From positions 1-44,646 of the forward strand of contig NZ_VMOA01000044.1 in NCBI RefSeq assembly GCF_020662345.1: DNA of 44,646 bases. Reading direction: 5' to 3'. The notes below the pieces were generated by a model. That model was not told the origin of the DNA. It worked only from the letters and a program-made list of their open reading frames with translations, and made no database searches. This DNA is from Methylobacterium sp. W2 (GTDB taxonomy: Bacteria; Pseudomonadota; Alphaproteobacteria; Rhizobiales; Beijerinckiaceae). The position numbers and the translations under genes were made by a program. Shown in pieces: positions 7,278-13,137 of the stretch (position 1 is its first letter; every line of letters starts with the position of its first letter).

Positions 7278-8542
7278 GCCCCGCCACCTATTGCCACGCG
7301 TCCCACATCGCGGCGAATGCCGATCACCCTGCCGATGATCATAGATTGCAGCTGTTTCTCAGAGAAGGGTCCCTCGCTGGCGTAGATGATGCCGCCAGCC
7401 TTCTGGCGCCTTTCGAGCATGCCCGGACCTTGCGGCCGGTTGATCGGATCGGCGGACCACGTCGTGCTCGCAGTGTCGATCCTGCAACTGTTCGTCTGCA
7501 TGATGCTGCAGCGCTCGCCGCTTGGATCGTGTTTAATAAGGAACAGGATACCCCGTTCCAGGGCCGTCTTATTGATGTCGACCAATGCGATATCACCGGC
7601 TCGCAGGACCGGATAATTGAAGGCATCCCCGACGACGTATTCGATGCATCCCTCTGGCGCTTCGTCATAGAGACGGAGGTCTCCCGGAGCGTAGCCGAAC
7701 GCATCGCGGACTTCGGTGGGCGTGTAGATACCCTGAATGCGATGAAGCTTCTCGATTTGCCGGGCATCCTTGAACCCACGACGCCCCGTCACCGGGTCGA
7801 ATAGCTCGATTTGAGGAATGAGCTCGCTGTCTGGATGCGGGTCGAGAAATACCGGATTGAAGCTGTTTCCGATGTGCCAGACGCTGGGATTTCCGCCGGG
7901 CTTGAAATAGGCCACAGCGAAATCCCGTGGTGCCGGCGATATGGGCTCGACAACGATCGCGCTGCCGGGCGGCATATGAACACCGGCGCCGGCATCACCA
8001 ACTAGCAGTCCGTAGGCGTCAGGGTGCGAGCCCTCAGCGCACTGAACGCGCCCCATTTCCGGGTCGACGTCCTCGGGGGAAACAGGTTCTGGCCCGTCGG
8101 CCGGCGGCTCGACATGCGACAAGAGGGGTGACTGGGCGATGAGGCTGGCGACAACGTGCTCGTCGTCGGAAATCGGCACTTCCTGATGCTCATGATACTC
8201 GACGGCGAAGCGTGCTAGCTCGCGGCAACCCGCGGCGGTCTGCGGGACCGTCTCAAGCAGAACGCCCCGGCAGTAATCTGCAAGCCGCCGAAGCGCATTC
8301 ATCCTTGTGTCTTCATCCACGCCGGGGGCGAAGGCCGCATCGGCGAGGGAGAGAAGCCGGCGGCCCTCTTCGATTACAGCGATGATAGGATCGACGCTGT
8401 CGGCCGGCGCAGCTTTTTCGGTGAGTTCTGTCGTCAGCAGCTTCGTCGCAGCCGCATCGAGATCACGTTCGTCGAGGGCATCCGTCGTAAACGCCTGGGC
8501 TTCAGACACAGGGGTGCGATCAACGCAAAGGCGCTGTTCCAT
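7274..8542 (-). CDS. Protein with two degenerate LexA/S24-like domains
   Basis: The 422-residue protein has GGAG eight bases before its ATG. Residues 50-140 form a helical unit starting DPIIAVIEEGRR, similar to the repeats in the protein encoded at 5651-6298. Residues about 172-275 and 292-412 each look like the beta-fold of LexA/CI C-terminal (S24) domains: YGLLVGDAGAGVHMPPGSAIVV and IEYVVGDAFNYPVLRAGDIALVD stand for the usual GDSM-x-P-x-L-x-x-GD. In both, the catalytic Ser is Ala (residues 184 and 307). No HTH is present. The protein may be a decoy, anti-repressor or dimerisation partner of the repressor; that is inference. It lies in the operon the repressor controls. Confidence 0.8.
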   Translation of the reverse strand: MEQRLCVDRTPVSEAQAFTTDALDERDLDAAATKLLTTELTEKAAPADSVDPIIAVIEEGRRLLSLADAAFAPGVDEDTRMNALRRLADYCRGVLLETVPQTAAGCRELARFAVEYHEHQEVPISDDEHVVASLIAQSPLLSHVEPPADGPEPVSPEDVDPEMGRVQCAEGSHPDAYGLLVGDAGAGVHMPPGSAIVVEPISPAPRDFAVAYFKPGGNPSVWHIGNSFNPVFLDPHPDSELIPQIELFDPVTGRRGFKDARQIEKLHRIQGIYTPTEVRDAFGYAPGDLRLYDEAPEGCIEYVVGDAFNYPVLRAGDIALVDINKTALERGILFLIKHDPSGERCSIMQTNSCRIDTASTTWSADPINRPQGPGMLERRQKAGGIIYASEGPFSEKQLQSMIIGRVIGIRRDVGRVAIGGGA

Positions 8543-8608
8543 GACTTCATCTCCGTGGGTTGGGTGGAGGCCCTCGACGGCTATTCAGACCTGCGTGGGC
8601 CGCTTGAA

Positions 8609-8634
8609 ACGGACGCCTCGGTGAGCGCGTCCGT
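8609..8634. other. Intergenic hairpin in early operon
   Basis: A perfect 8-bp stem, ACGGACGC (8609-8616) and GCGTCCGT (8627-8634), has a 10-nt loop. It lies in the only sizeable gap (98 bp) of the minus-strand early operon. No long T-run follows on the minus strand. It could be an attenuator, a processing site or a partial terminator that sets the ratio of the first two genes to the rest. Confidence 0.4.
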
Positions 8635-8640
8635 GACCTC

Positions 8641-8991
8641 TTAAATCTCGGGTTCTTCAGGCACGCTCTCGTGGTCGTCGTGCATGCACAGCGTGAGCGT
8701 GACCGAAGGGGTGAGCAGCGTGTGCGCGGCCAGGATAATGGTGCCGGTCTCCACGTCATGCGTGTTCGACGTGTAGAGGCCGCTTCGGACCATCAGGAAG
8801 AGGGTGGTGTTGATCTCGCCGCCGCACTCCTCCTCCGACAGGCCAAGCCAGTCCTGCAGGTGCTTGAACAGGGCGAAGGGGCTGATCGGGCCGGCGAGAT
8901 GCGCCGTGTGCCGGATCGCCTCTGCCAGCAGTGCGCTACGCCCCTCGGGCTCGCCGATCTGGGAACGGGGGAAGGTGACCATGTTCGTCAT
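8641..8991 (-). CDS. Small phage protein, unknown
   Basis: The 116-residue protein starts at the ATG at 8991. The frame is open to a GTG at 9096, but that stretch is better read as the separate 29-residue gene. Residues 14-60 form a helix-rich segment (GRSALLAEAIRHTAHLAGPISPFALFKHLQDWLGLSEEE) followed by beta strands (TTLFLMVRSGLYTSN) and an acidic tail (HDDHESVPEEPEI). It is not recognised. It is the second gene behind the leftward promoter, with GAGG upstream inside the end of the leader gene, so translation is probably coupled. Confidence 0.7.
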   Translation of the reverse strand: MTNMVTFPRSQIGEPEGRSALLAEAIRHTAHLAGPISPFALFKHLQDWLGLSEEECGGEINTTLFLMVRSGLYTSNTHDVETGTIILAAHTLLTPSVTLTLCMHDDHESVPEEPEI

Positions 8992-8993
8992 GG

Positions 8994-9083
8994 TCAGGCC
9001 TCGCCAAAGGTGGCGGCGTTGCCGATCGCCCAGGCAATGGCGAGCCTGCAAATCGGAAGGAAAGGGTAGGCGTTCGCGAGCAT
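8994..9083 (-). CDS. 29-residue hydrophobic leader protein
   Basis: A small ORF reads MLANAYPFLPICRL then AIAWAIGNAATFGEA. It is supported by a good ribosome site (GGTGGAG, seven bases before the ATG) and by lying about 25 bases after the predicted start of the leftward transcript. It ends TGA two bases before the ATG of the next gene. The composition is mildly hydrophobic, possibly one short membrane helix. No family is recognised. A real small protein or a translated leader that couples the next gene are both plausible. Confidence 0.5.
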   Translation of the reverse strand: MLANAYPFLPICRLAIAWAIGNAATFGEA

Positions 9084-9115
9084 GGTTCGGCTCCACCGCT
9101 ATAGGCGATGAAGCA

Positions 9116-9166
9116 ATCTAGCGCTAAACGCTATGCATTGGCAAGCGGTTCTAGCGAGAAAAGCTA
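9116..9166 (-). promoter_or_regulatory. Leftward early promoter with two repressor operators
   Basis: On the minus strand, TTGCCA (9139-9144), a 17-bp spacer and CTAGAT (9116-9121) form a promoter. The operator TAGCG-CTAAA-CGCTA (9119-9133) lies in its spacer and -10. A second copy, TAGCG-AGAAA-AGCTA (one arm mismatch), is at 9152-9166 upstream of -35 and overlaps the repressor stop codon. A bound repressor would block this promoter for the early operon. Confidence 0.75.
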
Positions 9167-9820
9167 TTTGCCTGGATCGGCCATCTGTTTCCGCATAGCG
9201 GGATTGTTCATAATGGCGACGGTCACCTGCGCCAGGTTGAAGGGTTTTAAGCCTTCAAGCGGAGGAAAATGAGCATTGTGAAGATCAACCGCACCAGGAG
9301 TTTTACTTGGTGCAACAACGCCCATGAATTGATCCTCTTCCTTAGTGCTAACTAAACAGAAGCGCCCATAAAATCCAGAATAATCCATTTCTCCCTTGTC
9401 GTTAAGGCACTCCTCCTCTGTGGCCCAAGTTAGCCCCAACAAATCGTTATCTTTGAAGTATGGATAGAGGGCATTTCCTCTCACCTCTACCCAAATCATG
9501 TCCAAATCCTCGAATACATTGCTGTTTAGATGCCAAGTTCTGACCTTGTTATCATCAAATGGATCAACCTCGCCACCTAAGTGGATCTCTCCGGAAACCG
9601 ATATAGTGGTTACACGCCGGACTTGCGGTAGGAGATCCCACTCATCTACGCCTAGAGCTTGAGAAAGCTTGTCCGTCCAGGTGAAGTCGAGCCTCGTGAC
9701 GCCACGCTCTAGCTTGGAAATCGTCGTCCAATGAACGCCAATGGCGTCCGCCAGCTGTTGCTGGGAAAGCCCCTTCGCGCGGCGTTGTTCGGCGATACGG
9801 TTCGGTCTGGTCGTGCGCAT
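9164..9820 (-). CDS. CI-like repressor, HTH plus non-catalytic S24-like domain
   Basis: The 218-residue protein has an XRE-type helix-turn-helix at about residues 6-62 (IAEQRRAKGLSQQQLADAIG, then HWTTISKLERG). Residues about 75-205 follow the LexA/CI C-terminal plan: SGEIHLGGEV at the usual cleavage position and VEVRGNALYPYFKDNDLL at the active-site loop. The cleavage Ala-Gly is Leu-Gly and the catalytic Ser is Ala117, so self-cleavage is unlikely. TAGCG-N5-CGCTA operators flank the gene on both sides, as for a repressor of two divergent promoters. The ribosome site is weak (GAGAAT), so its level is probably low. It would maintain lysogeny; how it is lifted is open. Confidence 0.9.
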   Translation of the reverse strand: MRTTRPNRIAEQRRAKGLSQQQLADAIGVHWTTISKLERGVTRLDFTWTDKLSQALGVDEWDLLPQVRRVTTISVSGEIHLGGEVDPFDDNKVRTWHLNSNVFEDLDMIWVEVRGNALYPYFKDNDLLGLTWATEEECLNDKGEMDYSGFYGRFCLVSTKEEDQFMGVVAPSKTPGAVDLHNAHFPPLEGLKPFNLAQVTVAIMNNPAMRKQMADPGK

Positions 9821-9847
9821 ATAGCTAAATTCTCATACCTGCAGCGC

Positions 9848-9867
9848 CGCCTCTATCCCCAGAGGCG
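9848..9867. other. Hairpin in repressor leader
   Basis: A perfect 7-bp stem, CGCCTCT (9848-9854) and AGAGGCG (9861-9867), has a 6-nt loop and lies between the repressor ATG (9820) and the operator at 9889. It would sit in the 5' leader of the repressor mRNA. A role in stability or attenuation is a guess. Confidence 0.4.
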
Positions 9868-9878
9868 CTAAGACTGGC

Positions 9879-9907
9879 TTGGCAATCCTAGCGAGAAACG
9901 CTATGTA
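9879..9907 (+). promoter_or_regulatory. Rightward early promoter with repressor operator
   Basis: TTGGCA (9879-9884), a 17-bp spacer and TATGTA (9902-9907) form a near-consensus promoter. The perfect operator TAGCG-AGAAA-CGCTA (9889-9903) fills the spacer. A further half-site TAGCG is at 9910-9914. The predicted start is about 20 bases before the ATG of the Cro-like gene. The architecture mirrors the leftward promoter. Confidence 0.8.
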
Positions 9908-9933
9908 GCTAGCGATTCAGGTTGGGAACGCAG

Positions 9934-10173
9934 ATGGTTCAGCCCATTTCGCCTCGGGATTGGCGGCAAAGTCAGAGCCTCTCGCTAGAGGCAGCTGCGG
10001 TGCGCCTTGGAGTTTCCGGGAAAAACCCGGCTCGTACTTGGCAGCGCTGGGAAACCGGCCAGTACGCAGCGCCACTTGGCGTTATCATCGCCGTTGAGCA
10101 GATGAGTGGTGGCCGGGTAACCCCGACCTCATGGGCGGAGACTAGGCGTCGGTACTCTGAGGGCCGAACCTGA
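9934..10173 (+). CDS. Cro/YdaS-like DNA-binding protein
   Basis: The 79-residue protein starts at the ATG at 9934, with GGGA upstream; a TTG at 9922 is possible. It contains a helix-turn-helix pattern, SLEAAAVRLGVSGKNPARTWQRWETGQYAAP, and a C-terminal VEQMSGGRVTPTSW like small phage Cro/YdaS-type proteins. It is the first gene of the rightward transcript, divergent from the repressor, the classic cro position. Expected role: counter-repressor that shuts down repressor synthesis after induction. It shares the GGRV end with the protein encoded at 11276-11500. Confidence 0.8.
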   Translation: MVQPISPRDWRQSQSLSLEAAAVRLGVSGKNPARTWQRWETGQYAAPLGVIIAVEQMSGGRVTPTSWAETRRRYSEGRT

Positions 10174-10354
10174 TGCCCTCCTCACAAGCTCATACGCATC
10201 AGGGACAGGCTTACCTGCCCCAGCAGGGCCACGGCCGGTGTCCCGTTTGCTATCTTGCAGCGACCGAAGCCGCAGTTGTCCAAGCTTTCCGTCGTGCTCG
10301 ACCGATCAACGACCGTAAATTGATGGTCACTCCGCGCATCGGGATGGGAGCCCT

Positions 10355-10504
10355 TCACGACCACACCCGCAAGATGATCAGTAGCCCCACCGGCACCACG
10401 AACATCAGTCCAATCGCCCACTGGATCTCGCTCCGGGCGCGCTTCAGTTCGCCTTCCAAGGTGGCGATACGCGCTTCCAGGGCACGAAACCTTGCTTCGT
10501 CCAT
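10355..10504 (-). CDS. 49-residue membrane protein with N-terminal coiled coil
   Basis: A small ORF begins MDEARFRALEARIATLEGEL, then has KRARSEIQWAIG and a transmembrane helix LMFVVPVGLLIIL, ending RVWS. The heptad-like charged helix followed by one membrane span is a common design of small phage proteins and is unlikely by chance. It is on the minus strand inside a long plus-strand frame that has no protein-like character. The ribosome site is not strong (GGGAGC about 11 bases upstream). Function unknown; holin-accessory, immunity or superinfection-exclusion roles are possible. Confidence 0.6.
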   Translation of the reverse strand: MDEARFRALEARIATLEGELKRARSEIQWAIGLMFVVPVGLLIILRVWS

Positions 10505-10598
10505 TCGTCGCTCCCTCGCTTCGGCTCGTACTCCGCTGGTGGCGCCAGGCCGGCCGGTTGTTTATGCAGATGCTTGGTCTCCAAGAACTCATTCTGTC

Positions 10599-10919
10599 TC
10601 AGCATCCCATTCGCATCAGAGCGTCGCCCACGCTGTGGAGCAGGCGCGCCGCGCCGGTGCCGTCTGGTGCTCGTCCTCGGTCGTCGAGACGGTTCGCCAA
10701 CCGCTCCAGCACCTCCCGTCTATCCATTCCGGGCAGAGCGCTGGCCAAGTCAACCATCAGTACCGCCAGGGCATCCACGACGGTCTCGGCCGTCACGCTG
10801 TCGGCACCGGCGTCACCCGTTCCAGGATCTCCGGTGCGATAGGCAGCGGGCCGTTCGCTCAAAGCGTCCATGGTGTCAGCGTGCTGGCGGAGGGAGTGGG
10901 ATTTGGAACGCAACAACAC
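10599..10919 (-). CDS. Small phage protein, unknown
   Basis: The 106-residue frame starts at a GTG at 10919. An ATG at 10871 (MDALSERP) would give 90 residues and may be the true start. Neither has a strong ribosome site. The core is helical and amphipathic (VTAETVVDALAVLMVDLASAL, then DRREVLERLANRLDDR) and looks like a folded domain. It is not recognised. It lies 15 bases after the 88-residue gene on the same strand, so the two probably share a transcript. Confidence 0.6.
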   Translation of the reverse strand: MLLRSKSHSLRQHADTMDALSERPAAYRTGDPGTGDAGADSVTAETVVDALAVLMVDLASALPGMDRREVLERLANRLDDRGRAPDGTGAARLLHSVGDALMRMGC

Positions 10920-10934
10920 AAGCGTTCGCCCGGA

Positions 10935-11201
10935 TTAGCCACGCGTGATCGGTTCGATCCGCCACGCCTTCGTCTGTTCCGCCAGGGCAGCGAAGGCCAG
11001 ATGCAGGTCGCTCATGCCGAACGGGACAATCTCGGTGGTGGTCACCGAATCCGCCTCGATGCTGACCCTCGCATGCCCCCGGCAGCCAGTACGGCTGAAG
11101 GCGAACTCGATCTCCAGTGTCTCCCCACCGAGATCGACGTCCAACTCCCTCTCGATGCTGTCCAACTGGATATCGAACAGGTCTTCTTCCGACGTGCCCA
11201 T
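10935..11201 (-). CDS. Small phage protein, unknown, beta-rich
   Basis: The 88-residue protein has a good AGGAAGGA ribosome site before the ATG at 11201. It has an acidic N-terminal helix (SEEDLFDIQLDSIERELD) and alternating strands (ETLEIEFAFSR, HARVSIEADSVTTTEIVPF), ending in a helix. It is not recognised. It is the first of three minus-strand genes between the Cro-like gene and the next plus-strand regulator, so its transcript opposes the rightward early transcript. Confidence 0.7.
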   Translation of the reverse strand: MGTSEEDLFDIQLDSIERELDVDLGGETLEIEFAFSRTGCRGHARVSIEADSVTTTEIVPFGMSDLHLAFAALAEQTKAWRIEPITRG

Positions 11202-11275
11202 CGGGGCGTTCCTTCCTCGTCGCTTGGACGTCCGTATCGATTGCCTCCTCCCTCTGCAGGGAGGCTTGCTGCCTG

Positions 11276-11500
11276 ATGCTGCTCAAGGACTTCATGCGGT
11301 TCGAAGACTTGTCCGACGCGGAGATGGCCGAGAAGATCGGCGACATCACCGAGTACGGCGTGAGGAAGCTGCGCTTCCGGACCCGTGGTCCCTCGGTGCG
11401 GGTTGCCGCCCGTATCGAGGAGGTCACCGGCGGCAGGGTTAGATCCGCTGACCTGCAGCCGCTGACGAACCGCCGCGCTCCCGCGGAGGCCGTGTCGTGA
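11276..11500 (+). CDS. Cro-like small DNA-binding protein
   Basis: The 74-residue protein starts at the ATG at 11276. A longer frame to 11117 overlaps the minus-strand gene and is not protein-like. Residues 9-62 (FEDLSDAEMAEKIGDITEYGVRKLRFRTRGP, then VAARIEEVTGGRVRSADLQP) follow the small HTH plan of phage Cro/YdaS-like proteins, with the same GGRV-x-x-x-D/W end as the protein encoded at 9934-10173. It probably regulates early transcription or replication genes downstream. Confidence 0.7.
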   Translation: MLLKDFMRFEDLSDAEMAEKIGDITEYGVRKLRFRTRGPSVRVAARIEEVTGGRVRSADLQPLTNRRAPAEAVS

Positions 11501-11604
11501 TTGTTTCCGCTCGTTCCATCCTGTTCCTGCCGTCCGCGCTCTCCCGCCAAGGCGCCGCGTCCGTCAGCCTGTCCTTCGTTCCGACCCCCAACGTCGCTTC
11601 TCAT

Positions 11605-11648
11605 CCTCTGGTCTCCCGTCGTGGTCGAACACCACAAGACCAGAGGAG
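11605..11648 (+). promoter_or_regulatory. Hairpin that overlaps a ribosome site
   Basis: CCTCTGGTC (11605-11613) pairs perfectly with GACCAGAGG (11638-11646). Inside it GTGGT (11621-11625) pairs with ACCAC (11631-11635). The 3' arm contains the AGAGG part of AGAGGAG (11642-11648), the ribosome site nine bases before the ATG at 11658. The structure would hide the ribosome site in the mRNA. The regulatory role is inferred. Confidence 0.55.
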
Positions 11649-11657
11649 CCACCCGAG

Positions 11658-12086
11658 ATGTTGGGCAAGTCACCCGAGAACGCGGGTAAATCACCCAAGG
11701 CCCGCGAGGCTGTCGCCATGAGCTCTCAGGCCGAGGCCCGGTATCTGGTGGAGTTGATCGCGGGCCCCATGCGGCTCGGCGAGAACGTGAAGGCTGCGCT
11801 CTCCCGTGTGGCCCGCACCACGGGACTGAACGACCGCCGGGTGCGGGGCATCTGGCACAATGAAGCCCGCTCGATCCGCTCCGAAGAGATGGATCGCCTC
11901 AGACAAGCAGCGCGAGACGCTCGTGCAACGGAGCAGGCGCGCAATGAGCACAGGTCCGTCCTTTCCCTCCTCGCCACCGCCGACGCGGCCCTGGGCCTTC
12001 CGGGCCCGGACGTGGATCGCTCGGATGATCCTGCGCTGGGCTTCGGGCCTGGCGATCATGATCGCCCCCTGGATCAGGGACACTGA
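11658..12086 (+). CDS. Probable DNA-binding phage protein
   Basis: The 142-residue frame starts at the ATG at 11658; an internal ATG at 11718 (MSSQAEAR) is also possible. Residues about 28-85 (YLVELIAGPMRLGENVKAALSRVARTTG, then LNDRRVRGIWHNEARSIRSEEMDRLR) look like an HTH that reads DNA through the RRVRGIWHNEA helix. The last 30 residues (GLPGPDVDRSDDPALG onward) are Asp/Pro/Gly-rich and not domain-like, and this part overlaps a second plausible frame. Role: early regulator in front of the replication genes. Its ribosome site lies in a hairpin. Confidence 0.65.
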   Translation: MLGKSPENAGKSPKAREAVAMSSQAEARYLVELIAGPMRLGENVKAALSRVARTTGLNDRRVRGIWHNEARSIRSEEMDRLRQAARDARATEQARNEHRSVLSLLATADAALGLPGPDVDRSDDPALGFGPGDHDRPLDQGH

Positions 12087-12093
12087 GCGGTGA
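11944..12093 (+). CDS. Possible 49-residue membrane protein in overlapping frame
   Basis: In the second frame over the tail of the HTH gene, an ATG at 11944 follows a good GGAGCAGG site. It opens a protein with a Pro-rich start, basic residues, and a hydrophobic helix MILRWASGLAIMIAPWI before RDTER. It looks more natural than the Asp/Pro tail read in the other frame. It could be a small membrane protein that overlaps the HTH gene by 143 bases. Not recognised. Confidence 0.4.
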   Translation: MSTGPSFPSSPPPTRPWAFRARTWIARMILRWASGLAIMIAPWIRDTER

Positions 12094-12202
12094 TCCCACT
12101 GACCCACGCCCAGCCGCCGCCGGCCTGACCCGCTCGTAGCGCTTCGCCGTCCTCATCCCTCACGCCCGAACACGGCGCTCCCGAACCTTGGAGCTTTGGC
12201 CG

Positions 12203-12475
12203 ATGCCCCTTGCTGTCTCGTCACACCCCATACCCGAGCGCGTGAAGGCGTATCGGAGCGCCCTTTTCGATCGCTGGGTCGACGCCAAGCGGCGCGCTCA
12301 TCAGAGCGAGGACATCGCCGACCATCGCGCGGCGGTCGACGCCTACACCGTTTTCATGCGGGCGCATCTGGCATCAGACGAACGGACGCAGCTCGACCTC
12401 GAGGATGAGATTGCGCGGCTCACCGTCGAGAATGGCAGACTGCGAGCCCGCGTTCGCGGAGGAGGACCATCATGA
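12203..12475 (+). CDS. Small helical phage protein, unknown
   Basis: The 90-residue protein starts at the ATG at 12203 with GGAG nine bases upstream; a TTG at 12188 is less likely. It is helical: ERVKAYRSALFDRWVDAKRRAHQ, then ADHRAAVDAYTVFMRAHLASDE, and a C-terminal leucine-heptad helix LEDEIARLTVENGRLRARV that should form a coiled coil. It is coupled by ATGA to the next gene and opens the replication operon. Not recognised. Confidence 0.7.
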   Translation: MPLAVSSHPIPERVKAYRSALFDRWVDAKRRAHQSEDIADHRAAVDAYTVFMRAHLASDERTQLDLEDEIARLTVENGRLRARVRGGGPS

Positions 12476-13137
12476 CATTCACGTTCGATGATTCGGATCC
12501 AGATTTTACGCCGGGCTTGGACGACATCTTTCTGCACAGCGCGATGCTGCGGGATTTTGAAGTGCAGATTCTGGATGATCGCTCGTTTCGCTGCTTGATG
12601 AACCTTGTTCGGCTCTGTGCCGCCGCGCGAGCCTGGACATACACCGCCCCTGAACCTGGAGGGTGGGTCCATGCCGGCGATGAAGGGCTAGCTCGCGCGG
12701 TAGGAGTGAGCCGCAGCCTGTGGCTCTCGAAGATTAAACCAGCGCTCTTGCCCTTCCTCGAAATCAAAGATGATCAGCTCCGCGTAGCTCGCGACTGGTT
12801 CCTGACGCGGACGGAGCGGGAGAGACAACTTTCCATGCGCCGCAGCCAATTGATCCACCCGGGCATTTTCTCAAACGAAGCCTTCGTGTCGGTCTCTACC
12901 TCCGCACGTGTTCTGCTTCTTGGGCTCGGTACCCTAGCGGACGAAGCGAAGCGGTTCCCGTGGAACGAGGACGTCATCGTAAGCGCATTGGCGATGCCGA
13001 ACGCCGCTGCAGAATTGGCTGAGCTGGAAACGGCGTCTTTAATCGCTCGGGAAGGGCGGCAGGGGGTGATCCTCTTCGATTATGGCTTTGGTAGCGGCAA
13101 CGACGGCAACTCTGGCGACAGTGAGGACACGCTATGA
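12472..13137 (+). CDS. Phage replication-type protein, unknown
   Basis: The 221-residue protein has an acidic N-terminus (DDSDPDFTPGLDDIFLHS), a MLRDFEVQILDDRSFRCLMNLVRLCA helix pair and a winged-helix-like middle with WNEDVIVSALAMPNAAAELAEL. The phrase on change of residues in L-x-x-L-x-x-A followed by LIAREG resembles replication initiator or DnaT-like phage proteins that test a second helix-wing. The C-terminus is Gly/Asp-rich. The gene overlaps both neighbours by ATGA. Assigned to the replication module by position more than by motif. Confidence 0.6.
   Translation: MTFTFDDSDPDFTPGLDDIFLHSAMLRDFEVQILDDRSFRCLMNLVRLCAAARAWTYTAPEPGGWVHAGDEGLARAVGVSRSLWLSKIKPALLPFLEIKDDQLRVARDWFLTRTERERQLSMRRSQLIHPGIFSNEAFVSVSTSARVLLLGLGTLADEAKRFPWNEDVIVSALAMPNAAAELAELETASLIAREGRQGVILFDYGFGSGNDGNSGDSEDTL

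Noticed and set aside
6295..7287. 330-codon reading of the minus-strand frame
   Set aside because: The first 155 codons are Arg/Pro-rich shadow sequence over the gene at 6819-7277; the real start is the ATG at 6822 with a strong ribosome site.
10173..11276. 367-codon plus-strand frame with TGATG junctions at both ends
   Set aside because: Composition is His/Ser/Arg/Gln-rich without domain-like segments and three better minus-strand genes lie opposite. A short coupled peptide from its first 50 codons cannot be excluded; apart from that I see nothing in 10174-10354.
11497..11721. 74-codon frame with GTGA overlap after the Cro-like gene
   Set aside because: Low-complexity Ser/Pro/Arg sequence, and the stretch is better explained by the hairpin and ribosome site of the next gene.
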